A stretch of 64,000 nucleotides of DNA from Candidatus Magnetocorallium paracelense (GCA_029001845.1 JAREWP010000054.1:57609-121608), one strand, 5' to 3'; counted from the first letter of the stretch, positions 52,584 to 60,599 are shown. The notes: generated by a model not told the origin, from the sequence alone. A program made the numbers and translations.

Positions 52584-54338
52584 TTATCCTTTTACAACAA
52601 CATACATCGGGCTGCCGCCTCTGATTATATCCAACACAAAGCCGTCCCTTATACTCACGCGATTGGCTATGTTTATGAAAGAGTTCATGTCCCGGACCAT
52701 CTCTTTGTTCACCGCTTTGATTACATCGCCCCTCATAACTCCTGCCGCCCTTAATATCCCGTCGGCATCGGTCACATAGACGCCTGTCTTGACAAAGGGT
52801 TTAATTGCCGCTCTGAGAGGAGAGATCTCCGACCCGAACCAGTTAAACTCCTTAACCTGCGCCATTTGAGGACCGGGCAGAAAATCCGGCGTCACCGTTG
52901 TGCGTACTTTCACGGTTTTGCGAGAGCCGTTTCTCATAAGAACCAGATCAAAGGACTTACCGATTTTCTTTGACCTCAAGTGTTTCCTGAAGGATTTCAC
53001 ATCGAGCATGCGTCTGCCATCAGCTCTCATAATGATATCGCCTCTTACTAAAAGCCCGTCTGCAGGAGCGCCCGGATAGACCCTGTCAACAAGAACGCCT
53101 CCTGCATGAAGGAGATTGAACTGTTTAGCAAGTACAGGATCTATATCCAACAGGGAAGCACCGATAAAAGGAGTTCCTGTCTGAGTATTGCCGGCAACGG
53201 GAAGAGCCAGTCCCGGTTTTATTTGATTCGGCGTAATCGGGGGATTTAACAATTGCGGATGACACTCCGTACAACGGCCTCTGTAAGCATGGGGCGGTGT
53301 TACAATCTGACCTCCCGCCATTCTGTATGTATTCCCCGATTGCCGGCCGGCTCTCCCCCATCTGGCAACCTGCCCTCCGGCAACCTGAGTAACGGAGTTT
53401 CTGAAATCCACGACTCCCGCTACCAGTGTGGAAGCCTTGTTGACCGGAATTGCGAATCCTATGCCGCTAAAAGTTCCGGTAGGTGAATAAATGGCAGTAT
53501 TCACTCCGATTACTTCACCGGCAGTGTTTACGAGAGGCCCTCCGCTGTTGCCTCTGTTGATGGGCGTATCCGTTTGCAATACGCCATCGTAAATCTTTCC
53601 GCCAATATTGAGAGTCCTGTTTCGGCTGCTTATAATACCGGTTGTAACCGTATGGTCGAATCCATAGGGACTTCCCAAGGCGAGTACCATGTCACCGGTT
53701 CTCACGGCGTCGGAATCTCCAAGTACGGCATAGGGAAAAGGTCCGACTCCCAAAAGTCTCAGAAGTACAAGATCCGTCGTTTTATCGACATTCACGACCT
53801 TCACCTTATAAGTCTTGGCGCCCTTGGGATCGTATGTCGTGGCTTGTAATGCAGTAGCGCCGGCAACGACATGGAGGCTGCTGATTGCGAATCCCTTGGG
53901 ATCGACAATAATCCCGGAACCTACCCTGGTAAACTTCGCATTCGGCGCCCCGGCAGCGGGAGCCGCGTTACCTTGAAGAGCGGCCATGGTTTCACCGATA
54001 TTCGCATCGATACTAATAACACCGGGCCTGACCCTCTCGATAATACCGTGGAATGTTCCCTGCGGGCCCATAAGCGGAGCGCCGTCAGCAGGCGTTGTGG
54101 CTCCGCCGGTGCTGTAAACGCCCGGTATGTTTTGCCTGGCAGCCGCCTGATAATCGTCGGATTCGAAAATTGTCTTTACGACACCGCCTTCCTGATAGTT
54201 TTCGAAAAGCGACCAGATAAGCGTAAGCAGCGCCATAAGAATCAGGGTCCATATCCAGGGCTTATAACTCCTTGGACAACTCTCGGCCTGATGCTGAAAA
54301 CCTTTATCATCACTATAATTTCTCTTTTCTTCACCCAT
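52584..54338 (-). CDS. mamE: HtrA-type serine protease MamE with magnetochrome and two PDZ domains
   Basis: 584 residues: cytoplasmic N-terminus, membrane span (about 28-44), a trypsin-like protease domain with a complete triad His156, Asp189 and Ser265 (GNSGGP), then one magnetochrome motif PPHAYRGRCTECH (Cys356, Cys359, His360 for covalent c-haem), then PDZ domains (about 385-480 and 490-584). In Magnetospirillum MamE protease activity processes MamO and MamP and triggers crystal growth, and it carries two haem motifs; here there is one. The gene lies nine bases after mamI. GGAGTCTGACATG supplies a ribosome site. Confidence 0.95.
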   Translation of the reverse strand: MGEEKRNYSDDKGFQHQAESCPRSYKPWIWTLILMALLTLIWSLFENYQEGGVVKTIFESDDYQAAARQNIPGVYSTGGATTPADGAPLMGPQGTFHGIIERVRPGVISIDANIGETMAALQGNAAPAAGAPNAKFTRVGSGIIVDPKGFAISSLHVVAGATALQATTYDPKGAKTYKVKVVNVDKTTDLVLLRLLGVGPFPYAVLGDSDAVRTGDMVLALGSPYGFDHTVTTGIISSRNRTLNIGGKIYDGVLQTDTPINRGNSGGPLVNTAGEVIGVNTAIYSPTGTFSGIGFAIPVNKASTLVAGVVDFRNSVTQVAGGQVARWGRAGRQSGNTYRMAGGQIVTPPHAYRGRCTECHPQLLNPPITPNQIKPGLALPVAGNTQTGTPFIGASLLDIDPVLAKQFNLLHAGGVLVDRVYPGAPADGLLVRGDIIMRADGRRMLDVKSFRKHLRSKKIGKSFDLVLMRNGSRKTVKVRTTVTPDFLPGPQMAQVKEFNWFGSEISPLRAAIKPFVKTGVYVTDADGILRAAGVMRGDVIKAVNKEMVRDMNSFINIANRVSIRDGFVLDIIRGGSPMYVVVKG

Positions 54339-54347
54339 GTCAGACTC

Positions 54348-54575
54348 CTATTCCAAATTATGATCCGGCGCTTCTTCCTCATTATTATTGTTATTGTCCT
54401 TAATCTTTGCCTTTAACCCCGTATTTCTGATTCCCGCCATGAGCGCGACGAATCCTCCGAAAAAGAGTACAATAGGCAAAACCGCGACCATCAAATCCAC
54501 GACATACCACCAGTAAGTCGCGATCCCCCACAAACCAAGACAGATAGCGATCAAACCGAACACAATACTTAACAT
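54348..54575 (-). CDS. mamI: Magnetosome membrane protein MamI
   Basis: A 75-residue protein with two membrane helices (about 4-21 and 27-47). The sequence IVFGLIAICLGLWGIATYWW and LPIVLFFGGFVALMAG is the typical MamI layout, with the Trp-Trp pair between helices. The C-terminal 25 residues are hydrophilic and Asn/Glu-rich. MamI is one of four proteins needed for vesicle formation in Magnetospirillum. AAGGAGG lies six bases before the ATG at 54575. It is upstream of mamE with a nine-base gap. Confidence 0.92.
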   Translation of the reverse strand: MLSIVFGLIAICLGLWGIATYWWYVVDLMVAVLPIVLFFGGFVALMAGIRNTGLKAKIKDNNNNNEEEAPDHNLE

Positions 54576-54637
54576 ACATATCCTCCTTCAGATAAATTTA
54601 TATATTTATAATTTCATAAAATTCAAAAAGTAAGTAA

Positions 54638-55060
54638 TTATAAGCTGTCAGCATTCAGCAATCAGCTCTCAGCTTTAAAATAAAAGAAGTTAACATTCGT
54701 TTCACTTCACTAACTTCCTGAGCAAGCTGATTATAATCCGGTGCTTTTAACATCCCTAAATCATGTGATAATAAAAGATGATATTCCAATTCGCTTGCTG
54801 ACCCCATTGATATTTGTAGAAATCGAGCAAAGTCAAGTTCTCCTACTCTATCACAACCTTCCGCAATATTTGCAGAGATCGAAACGCATGAACGTCTGAT
54901 TTGACTTGTTAATCCATACATTTCCTCCTTTGGGAAAGTCGTAGTTGCTTTGTATACAGCTAATGTCAACTGATGGCTTTTCTGCCATACCTTCAATTCC
55001 TTAAAATCTCTCAAAAAAATTTTTTTCTGATAGCTGATCGCTGACAGCTGACAGCTTCAT
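54638..55060. mobile_element. S23 gene flanked by inverted 7-mer iterons, inserted between mamI and mamA
   Basis: A unit of ~420 bp. The left flank AAGCTGTCAGCATTCAGCAATC and the right flank GATAGCTGATCGCTGACAGCTGACAGC are opposite-facing arrays of the family B 7-mer. The S23 gene lies between them and its last codons and stop are made of the left array. The mamI and mamA genes on each side are intact and in the same orientation, so the unit looks like an insertion in the operon. No transposase is present. Confidence 0.65.
54655..55014 (-). CDS. Four-helix-bundle protein (S23/IVS family)
   Basis: A 119-residue helical protein of the family first seen in 23S rRNA intervening sequences (TIGR02436). 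Landmarks: FKELKVWQKSHQLTLAVYK (5-23), YGLTSQIRRSCVSISANIAEG (33-53) and FLQISMGSASELEYHLLLS (65-83). The function is unknown; it resembles Avd, the accessory protein of diversity-generating retroelements, but no reverse transcriptase is nearby. The C-terminal residues after FILK derive from the CAGC-type repeat. It is not a known magnetosome protein and is probably a passenger. Confidence 0.9.
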   Translation of the reverse strand: MRDFKELKVWQKSHQLTLAVYKATTTFPKEEMYGLTSQIRRSCVSISANIAEGCDRVGELDFARFLQISMGSASELEYHLLLSHDLGMLKAPDYNQLAQEVSEVKRMLTSFILKLRADC

Positions 55061-55101
55061 TGATAAATGACGTGATATTCCTATTTTCTGTATTAGTTGT
55101 T

Positions 55102-55746
55102 TCAAGCTGTTTTTTCCTCCTTCTCCAGTGCCTTCTTAAAATACTTTACGGCCTCTTCCCTCAAACCCTTACCCTCATAAGCCAAACCTATGCTCTGGTA
55201 AGCTTTTATAAAATCGGGATTCATGGAAATCGCCTTTTCATAGGACTCGATCGCCTTGTCATAATCGGACATCCCGTCGTATACAAGACCCATTTTATAA
55301 TAGGCTTCGGCGAATCCTGTATCTATCTTAATGGCCTCCTGGAATGCTTCGAGGGCCTTCGCATTCTCGTCGATCATAAAACAGGCGGATCCGAGGTAAA
55401 AAAAAGCTTGAGCCGAGTCATTTTTTAATAAGGTCACCTTTTTAAACATCTCTATGGCATTAACAGGCAAACCGATATCCAGATAAGTTCTTCCCAGCTT
55501 ATAAAGAACGCTCACATTAACAGGGTCAACTTCAAGGGCTTTTTTATAGGACGCAACAGCCCCCTCATGATTGCCCTTTTTTCTCAAACCGTCTCCATGA
55601 TCGGTATAGATGTTTTTGGCATCTTCAGGATTCAACTGAAAGAGCTTATTATAACCGTCTATCAGTTTGTCCATCAATTTCATCGTATTTAAACCCATGG
55701 TTCTGACAAAAATGGTGAACCCGCTGGTATCGACTTTCATATTCAT
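55102..55746 (-). CDS. mamA: TPR protein MamA
   Basis: A 214-residue soluble protein with about five TPR units (GNHEGAVASYKKALEVDP, DENAKALEAFQEAIKIDT, SDYDKAIESYEKAISMNP, GLREEAVKYFKKALEKEE) after a 45-residue N-terminal region. MamA forms a protein coat on magnetosomes and is needed for their activation in Magnetospirillum. Length and location between mamE/I and mamB-type genes agree. GGAGG lies eight bases before the ATG at 55746. The gap upstream carries a CCCGGCGCAGCCGG motif. Confidence 0.85.
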   Translation of the reverse strand: MNMKVDTSGFTIFVRTMGLNTMKLMDKLIDGYNKLFQLNPEDAKNIYTDHGDGLRKKGNHEGAVASYKKALEVDPVNVSVLYKLGRTYLDIGLPVNAIEMFKKVTLLKNDSAQAFFYLGSACFMIDENAKALEAFQEAIKIDTGFAEAYYKMGLVYDGMSDYDKAIESYEKAISMNPDFIKAYQSIGLAYEGKGLREEAVKYFKKALEKEEKTA

Positions 55747-55895
55747 ATAGAAAACCTCCTGCCCGGCGCAGCCGGAAACAAAAATTCAAAACCGATTTAA
55801 ATTAGTTATCATAGCCTTTAAAACACGCCGGCTAAGAACAGTTGGCGTAAAATTTTCTCCAAACCCCTTATCCCTTTTGCCTTATGCCTGTTCTC

Positions 55896-56297
55896 TTACA
55901 ACATCCCGTGCCCTGCTATCACTACGACTATCCATACGAGAAACACCATTTGCTGAATACTATGAATAATCGGCGCTCTCTCCAAATCCTTAGAGCGTCT
56001 GTAATACATTACGCCTCCCATAACCATCATGAAGAAAGCGAAAAAAACACCGATTCTGAGTATAACATTTCTTTCGTCTACAAAGTGACCGTGAATCAAA
56101 ATACACCATAAACCCAGCATATTAAACATGATGTGCGCCTGAAGATAATTATTCAAAAAGTTCTTGAGCTCAATATTGTCAGGCAGGTAATACTTTAAAA
56201 TCATCTTTGCCGGATAATAAATATTGGCGGCAATAAAAAAAAGTACTCCTAAATTGCCGAAGAGCTCGGTGTTTCTCAAAAATCCCATAACCTCCAC
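55896..56297 (-). CDS. Four-helix membrane protein with membrane histidines, possible haem-b carrier
   Basis: A 133-residue integral membrane protein with four predicted helices (about 12-29, 50-68, 79-98 and 112-130). Histidines lie at or near the membrane: His55, His69 and His71 around helix 2, His112 and His130 bounding helix 4. Helix 2 has an H-x13-H spacing as in ferric reductases and cytochrome-b561-like proteins. It could relay electrons to iron in the magnetosome, complementing the MamE/MamP haems; no haem site is proven. The start is at 56297 or, three codons on, the ATG at 56288; either overlaps the 3' end of the CDF gene, so the two are coupled. Confidence 0.72.
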   Translation of the reverse strand: MEVMGFLRNTELFGNLGVLFFIAANIYYPAKMILKYYLPDNIELKNFLNNYLQAHIMFNMLGLWCILIHGHFVDERNVILRIGVFFAFFMMVMGGVMYYRRSKDLERAPIIHSIQQMVFLVWIVVVIAGHGML

Positions 56298-57169
56298 CTG
56301 CCTACGGGATAGGCCTTTATAAACACTTCATCTATCCCCTCTATCTTTTCGTTAATTGCCTCTCTTACCTGATCCTTGATATGGTGCGTTTCAAGGACGG
56401 TTTTGTTTCTCGCAACATCGACATCGATATCCACCATGCACTTCTGGCCCATGCATCTGGATCTCAAACCTCTGACTCCTTCTATCCCTTTAACTCCCAG
56501 AGAAATCTCCTTAATCTCCTCGAGAACCTCTTTGTCCATGGATACATCGATCAGACCGTTTACACCTTTTATAAACATCTCCAGACTAATATGAAACACC
56601 AATACCGAAACCAGCGCCGCGGCCACTATATCGGCGTAAACAAAGCCCAGCCTGGTGCCGATAAGGCCCAGCAACACGGCAACGGAAGCAAAACTGTCAG
56701 CCTTACTTTCCGAAGCGTCGGCGAGTAAAGCAGGGCTGTTTAACTGTTCCCCTGCGCAACTGTTTGAAGAATACATTAGATAACTGTATACAAGGCACAA
56801 AATAGTAGCAAAGATGGCGGGGAAGTCCGGCAGGTCCTGAGGGCCGTTCTTAAAACTGTGTAACGCATCGAAAAAAATCGTAGTTGCACAAATAAAAATA
56901 AAGATACTGGCGAAAATTGTACTGATATACTCCACCTTTCCATGGCCGAAAGGATGGCATTCATCTTTGGGTTTACCGGCGATTCTCAGTGCAATTAAAA
57001 TAAAAAGCGATGACGTGGCGTCTGCAACGGAGTGCAGAGCATCTGCAACAAGTCCCTTACTGCCTGTAGAGAATCCCACGACAAACTTAAAAACCGACAC
57101 AAGAGAATTGCCGATAAAAGCAAGCCTCGGCGACCACTTACCACATACTTCACACTCAGGATACTTCAT
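56276..57169 (-). CDS. Second MamB-like cation diffusion facilitator
   Basis: A 297-residue CDF transporter. TM2 reads ADALHSVAD (Asp43, His46, Asp50) and TM5 DASESKAD (Glu154, Asp158), the same spacing as the other MamB copy and again with Glu in the first TM5 position. The N-terminal CxxC (ECEVC) is present, but CHPFGHGKVEYIS is closer to MamM and general CDFs, so this is an intermediate paralogue. The C-terminal metal-binding domain (RSRCMGQKCMVDIDVDV) has two extra cysteines. It probably forms hetero- or homodimers in the magnetosome membrane. The C-terminus overlaps the next gene by 22 bases. Confidence 0.85.
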   Translation of the reverse strand: MKYPECEVCGKWSPRLAFIGNSLVSVFKFVVGFSTGSKGLVADALHSVADATSSLFILIALRIAGKPKDECHPFGHGKVEYISTIFASIFIFICATTIFFDALHSFKNGPQDLPDFPAIFATILCLVYSYLMYSSNSCAGEQLNSPALLADASESKADSFASVAVLLGLIGTRLGFVYADIVAAALVSVLVFHISLEMFIKGVNGLIDVSMDKEVLEEIKEISLGVKGIEGVRGLRSRCMGQKCMVDIDVDVARNKTVLETHHIKDQVREAINEKIEGIDEVFIKAYPVGRWRLWDF

Positions 57170-57220
57170 AATAGTTTACTCTTAAAAAATCTCTCCCTCA
57201 ATCCCTTAATCGTCAATCGT

Positions 57221-57784
57221 CTAGCTTTCAATAATCGGCGCTATTTCCGCACCCAAATCGGATTTAAAAAAATCCTCTTTATGAAAACCATACATACTTG
57301 CATAAAATTTATAAGGTAAAATATGACATATCATATTATACTCATATACCCGTTCATTATAATACATCCGCTCCGCCGTCACCCTCCTGCCGGCATGCTG
57401 GATGATTTCCATTAAATAGACATAAGGCCCTTTGGATTTGATATCGGGGTAGGCCTCAACGATAACGGACATTCTCGTAAGCAATGACATGATCTCATTC
57501 TGAATATTCCTTTGTAAATAGATCCCCGAATCGGACTCGATCAATCCGTTAAGCTCGATCAGCTTATGAAAAATCCGTTTTTCAATGTCAACATAATTGT
57601 TTACCGCCTCATTGACTCTCGTAATCGTGTCCATTCTCCGCTGAAGCTCGGTTTCGAGTCTTCCATGTGCTATATGAAGAAAATGCTCCTCATCAATGAG
57701 CTTATTGTAAATAATTAGTGTAGAAAGAACTTTCAGCAATATAGCTGCAATAAAAATAAGAATAAGAATGCTTCTCTTCTTCAT
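57221..57784 (-). CDS. Second LemA-family protein (MamQ-like)
   Basis: A 187-residue protein: membrane span (about 5-26), then a LemA-type helical domain with LETELQRRMDTI (43-54), AVNNYVDIEKRIF and IVEAYPDIKSKG. It lacks the long cytoplasmic N-terminus of the MamQ at 51783-52475 and the family motif is diverged (MDTITRVN in place of KDLIPNLV). It is placed between EcsC and the second mamB. A duplicated mamQ could serve another site of membrane remodelling; this is inference. Confidence 0.8.
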   Translation of the reverse strand: MKKRSILILIFIAAILLKVLSTLIIYNKLIDEEHFLHIAHGRLETELQRRMDTITRVNEAVNNYVDIEKRIFHKLIELNGLIESDSGIYLQRNIQNEIMSLLTRMSVIVEAYPDIKSKGPYVYLMEIIQHAGRRVTAERMYYNERVYEYNMICHILPYKFYASMYGFHKEDFFKSDLGAEIAPIIES

Positions 57785-57812
57785 CTTTTAATAGCAGAGT
57801 GTATATTTCCTC

Positions 57813-58466
57813 TTATTCACTCTCAACCTGTTCATGCCATGAGGTAAAATATCTCTTTGCTTTTTTACCTACCATCCACGTTGACGAAACATTAATTGAA
57901 GCTGCAATCGGAATGCTTAACAAAGGTATAAACTTATACGTCCTGCCAAGCATTCTCGGTATTAATTTCTCCGCCACCTCGGCGGAGGACCTCTCAAGCC
58001 CCCTTTTCATATAGCTTTTCGCGAGATCGTCGACACCCTTTTTTAAAACAGCCTCTCCGACGCCTTTCACCGCCATCGTCGTTCCGGAAAAACCTAAAAT
58101 TGCAAGTGTTACAGCCTTTAATTCCTCCTCTTCCATTTCTACATCATAGGCGAATGAAATGGCGTAACACAATTCTATCTGCAATTTGACAACATAAATA
58201 AGATCCGCCGTTGAACCCAGAAGAATGGTTCCAAGAATTCCCACCCCCGGTAAAGTAGCAGGCAGAGAAGTTATCCCGCCCGATGTGCCGGCTCTGATAG
58301 CGGTTTTAGAAATAAGCTCATCGCTTACAGCCTCAGCTATCTCCCATTCCGGGATATCTCTGTGCTTTCCTTTATAATCCTCCTTAATTCTGAATACATC
58401 ATTCTTTATCAGCGGAATAGTCGTCCCCGATACAGTCAAAAGCCCCTTAAACCAGTCAAATTTCAT
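57813..58466 (-). CDS. EcsC-family protein in the magnetosome cluster
   Basis: A 217-residue protein resembling the EcsC domain (PF12787): SDELISKTAIRAGTSGGITS, LPATLPGVGILGTILLGSTADLIYVVKLQIELCYAISFAYD, then IPLLSIPIAASINVSSTW. It has two or three Gly/Ala/Ile-rich hydrophobic hairpins and no signal peptide, so it may insert into one membrane leaflet. EcsC was named from the B. subtilis ecs operon and its biochemistry is unknown. It lies between mamM and the second mamQ on the same strand, so magnetosome membrane association is plausible. Confidence 0.8.
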   Translation of the reverse strand: MKFDWFKGLLTVSGTTIPLIKNDVFRIKEDYKGKHRDIPEWEIAEAVSDELISKTAIRAGTSGGITSLPATLPGVGILGTILLGSTADLIYVVKLQIELCYAISFAYDVEMEEEELKAVTLAILGFSGTTMAVKGVGEAVLKKGVDDLAKSYMKRGLERSSAEVAEKLIPRMLGRTYKFIPLLSIPIAASINVSSTWMVGKKAKRYFTSWHEQVESE

Positions 58467-58482
58467 TCTATATATAATAAAA

Positions 58483-58540
58483 TTTAGGAATTCCCAATTG
58501 AGGAATTTAGGAATTATCCTTCCTCAATCCCTCAATCGTC
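58483..58540. repeat. Inverted 8-mer iteron repeat between EcsC gene and mamM
   Basis: AATTGAGGAATTTAGGAATT faces TTCCTCAATCCCTCAAT. It uses the same octamer as the array at 47863-47958 and the hairpins at 10387 and 28996. Confidence 0.65.
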
Positions 58541-58544
58541 AATC

Positions 58545-59453
58545 TTAAATTATAAGCGGTTCTATCGATAAATTTATGCCTTCCACAAAATCAAACCTGT
58601 TTTTCAGCGTTTCCTCGACATGCTGGCCTATTTTATAACCATCATCCATTGTCTGATGCTGATCAACTTTTATGGTTATGTCCACCCATATGCCCTGCCC
58701 CACCTTTCTGGCAAGCACTCTGGTTATCTTCTTAACGCCGGGAACAAGGGAAGCAGTTTTTTCGAGATCCTTTGTAATAGACTGACTTACAGAAGAATCC
58801 ATCATACCTTTCAAAGAGTCATTGATCATTCCCACGCTCAGTCTCAGAAGGTCTATGGTCTCTATCACTGCTGCAAGGGGGTCAAGTATATAGAAGCCGA
58901 AACGGGTGCCCAGGATTGCACCTGCAACCAGGGCGGAAGATATAGCGTCGGAATGATTGTGTTGAGCGTTTGCCAGCATGGCCGGACTCTGACGTTTACT
59001 TCCCACGCAGTGCAGATAGGTTGAGAGTTTATAATTGGCGACAACTGATATCAGGGCCGCCCAAAAGGCGATGAATTTGGGCGGTTCTATTTGGTTATTA
59101 TATGCCAGCCAAACGTCTTTAACAGAGTGTACAAATAAAAAAATCGTCCCTATCAGAAGAAACAGACTGATAAGAAAAATGGCGACAAATTCTATTTTCC
59201 CGTGACCGTAGGGATGGTTTTCGTCAGGAGGTTTACCGGAAATCCTGATTCCTATTAAAACCACAAGAGAGGTAAAAAAATCCTTTACCGAATAAAGGGA
59301 GTCACCGAGAATGGCCTTACTTCCGCTGAGAATGCCGACTGTGGCTTTAAACAGCGCAAGCAGGAGATTGGCGAACACGGCTATCCAACTCGCGTTCTTT
59401 TCACATTTGCCGCATTCCAGGTAACTTATATTACACTGTGACAGTTCGTGCAT
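58545..59453 (-). CDS. mamM: Cation diffusion facilitator MamM
   Basis: A 302-residue magnetosome iron transporter. The site residues are those of MamM: Tyr54/Asp58 in TM2 (DSLYSVKD) and His165/Asp169 in TM5 (QHNHSD), equivalent to Tyr46, Asp50, His155 and Asp159 of Magnetospirillum MamM. The N-terminal CxxC (ECGKC), ENHPYGHGKIEF and the cytoplasmic domain with GVKKITRVLARKVGQGIWVDI agree. MamM stabilises MamB and moves iron into the vesicle. The start overlaps the 3' end of mamP by 28 bases, so the two are translated together. Confidence 0.92.
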   Translation of the reverse strand: MHELSQCNISYLECGKCEKNASWIAVFANLLLALFKATVGILSGSKAILGDSLYSVKDFFTSLVVLIGIRISGKPPDENHPYGHGKIEFVAIFLISLFLLIGTIFLFVHSVKDVWLAYNNQIEPPKFIAFWAALISVVANYKLSTYLHCVGSKRQSPAMLANAQHNHSDAISSALVAGAILGTRFGFYILDPLAAVIETIDLLRLSVGMINDSLKGMMDSSVSQSITKDLEKTASLVPGVKKITRVLARKVGQGIWVDITIKVDQHQTMDDGYKIGQHVEETLKNRFDFVEGINLSIEPLII

Positions 59454-60373
59454 ACTCCTCTGTCTCTGTGAGGCGCGTTAACTCCCCACTTTATAGGCGG
59501 CGGCGCAACGGCAAGCACATCACCGGCGTCTCTGGCAAGCTGGCCCGTATTTTTAGCTGTCTTTGAAATTGTGTGGCACCTGTCGCAGGGTCCGTAGTAT
59601 CCGTGGGGACTCCTGTCTGTTGCAAGTATCATGGGGGCGGCCTCCATCTGAGCGAAACCGAGCGGCTCGCCTGCTTTAACTAAAATCTCTTTCAACCCGC
59701 CGTTTCTGTAAACAGTGACAGTCGCCTGTCTCGATTCGGCAACGCCTTTGGTCGCCTTTTTAAATGACAGCAGATCACCGATTTCCTGTGTCCCTATAGC
59801 AGTAATAACATCTCCCGCCAATATACCCGATTCAGCGGAAACAAGGGTAACTTCATCGACCAAAACTCCGGAAATATTATTTGGAATATTGTTGGCCATG
59901 GCAATCGTAGAATTGAGTGGTATGACTTCAAGACCGATCCAGTGACCTTCCTGTAAAATCTTGGTTGTCGGGGCAGTTTTCGCCGGCAGGTTATTCTGAT
60001 TTACAACGGGTTGATTCGCCATTGGCTGAAGATCCATGGGATCTATAAAGTTATTGATATTCTGTCCCCCCGCAGCCATCTGTGTAATACCAAAGGGATC
60101 AAACAAATCGCCTCCTACCTGGGCGGCGCCATAGGGGTCCTGGAACTGAGCCTGCTGATTACCATTCCAAAGGGTTCCCTGCCCTGCTATGGGTTGAGGA
60201 TATTGAGCATTGGCCCTGACGTCTCTCGGTCTGACATCACGCTTCCCTTCACCGAGCATTTCTCCATGATTCACTCCGGGGTTCTTTATATAAAGATAGA
60301 GAACTGTTACTACGATGAGCAAACCAAGGAGGACATTTACTGCCTTCCATAAGATATTAAAAAAATTTCCCAT
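59426..60373 (-). CDS. mamP: Magnetochrome protein MamP (PDZ plus two c-haem motifs)
   Basis: A 315-residue protein anchored by one span (about 12-28). A Gln/Asn/Pro-rich linker (40-135) is longer than in Magnetospirillum MamP. Then comes a PDZ domain (about 140-235) and a C-terminal magnetochrome pair: YYGPCDRCH (Cys263, Cys266, His267) and HRDRGVCTNCH (Cys308, Cys311, His312). MamP is a c-type cytochrome able to oxidise Fe(II) and controls crystal number and size. The last haem motif lies only three residues from the C-terminus. Two bases separate it from the upstream small gene, and it overlaps mamM. Confidence 0.93.
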   Translation of the reverse strand: MGNFFNILWKAVNVLLGLLIVVTVLYLYIKNPGVNHGEMLGEGKRDVRPRDVRANAQYPQPIAGQGTLWNGNQQAQFQDPYGAAQVGGDLFDPFGITQMAAGGQNINNFIDPMDLQPMANQPVVNQNNLPAKTAPTTKILQEGHWIGLEVIPLNSTIAMANNIPNNISGVLVDEVTLVSAESGILAGDVITAIGTQEIGDLLSFKKATKGVAESRQATVTVYRNGGLKEILVKAGEPLGFAQMEAAPMILATDRSPHGYYGPCDRCHTISKTAKNTGQLARDAGDVLAVAPPPIKWGVNAPHRDRGVCTNCHSVI

Positions 60374-60375
60374 AT

Positions 60376-60537
60376 CTAATTTCCTGTCGCCCCTTCGGGC
60401 TCTACAAAATTTTCGAACTTATCTTTAAACTTATCTCTGATTTTCCCGGCAAGCTCCGGATTCTGTCTTGAAAAGATCTCACAGAAAAGAGCACTCACAA
60501 AAACTCCCAAAAAAACTCCGGCGATTATTTTCGACAT
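60376..60537 (-). CDS. 53-residue membrane peptide directly upstream of mamP
   Basis: A short gene with ATG at 60537 and stop 60376-60378. AAGGAGG lies six bases before the start, one of the best ribosome sites in the region. The product starts MSKIIAGVFLGVFVSALFCE (one helix, about 4-22, with a cysteine) and ends in a basic amphipathic segment (KIRDKFKDKFENF) and a short acidic tail. The stop is two bases from the mamP ATG. It resembles small one-helix magnetosome peptides in design only; no homologue is claimed. Co-translation with mamP suggests a role in MamP placement or haem delivery. Confidence 0.75.
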   Translation of the reverse strand: MSKIIAGVFLGVFVSALFCEIFSRQNPELAGKIRDKFKDKFENFVEPEGATGN

Positions 60538-60599
60538 ATAGACCTCCTTAAGATTCTAAAAATAAAGTTTGTCCTAATAGTTCAATTGTACTTCATATT

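Noticed and set aside
54638..55060. Diversity-generating retroelement suggested by the Avd-like S23 protein
   Set aside because: No reverse transcriptase, no template/variable repeat pair and no C-type lectin gene in the window.
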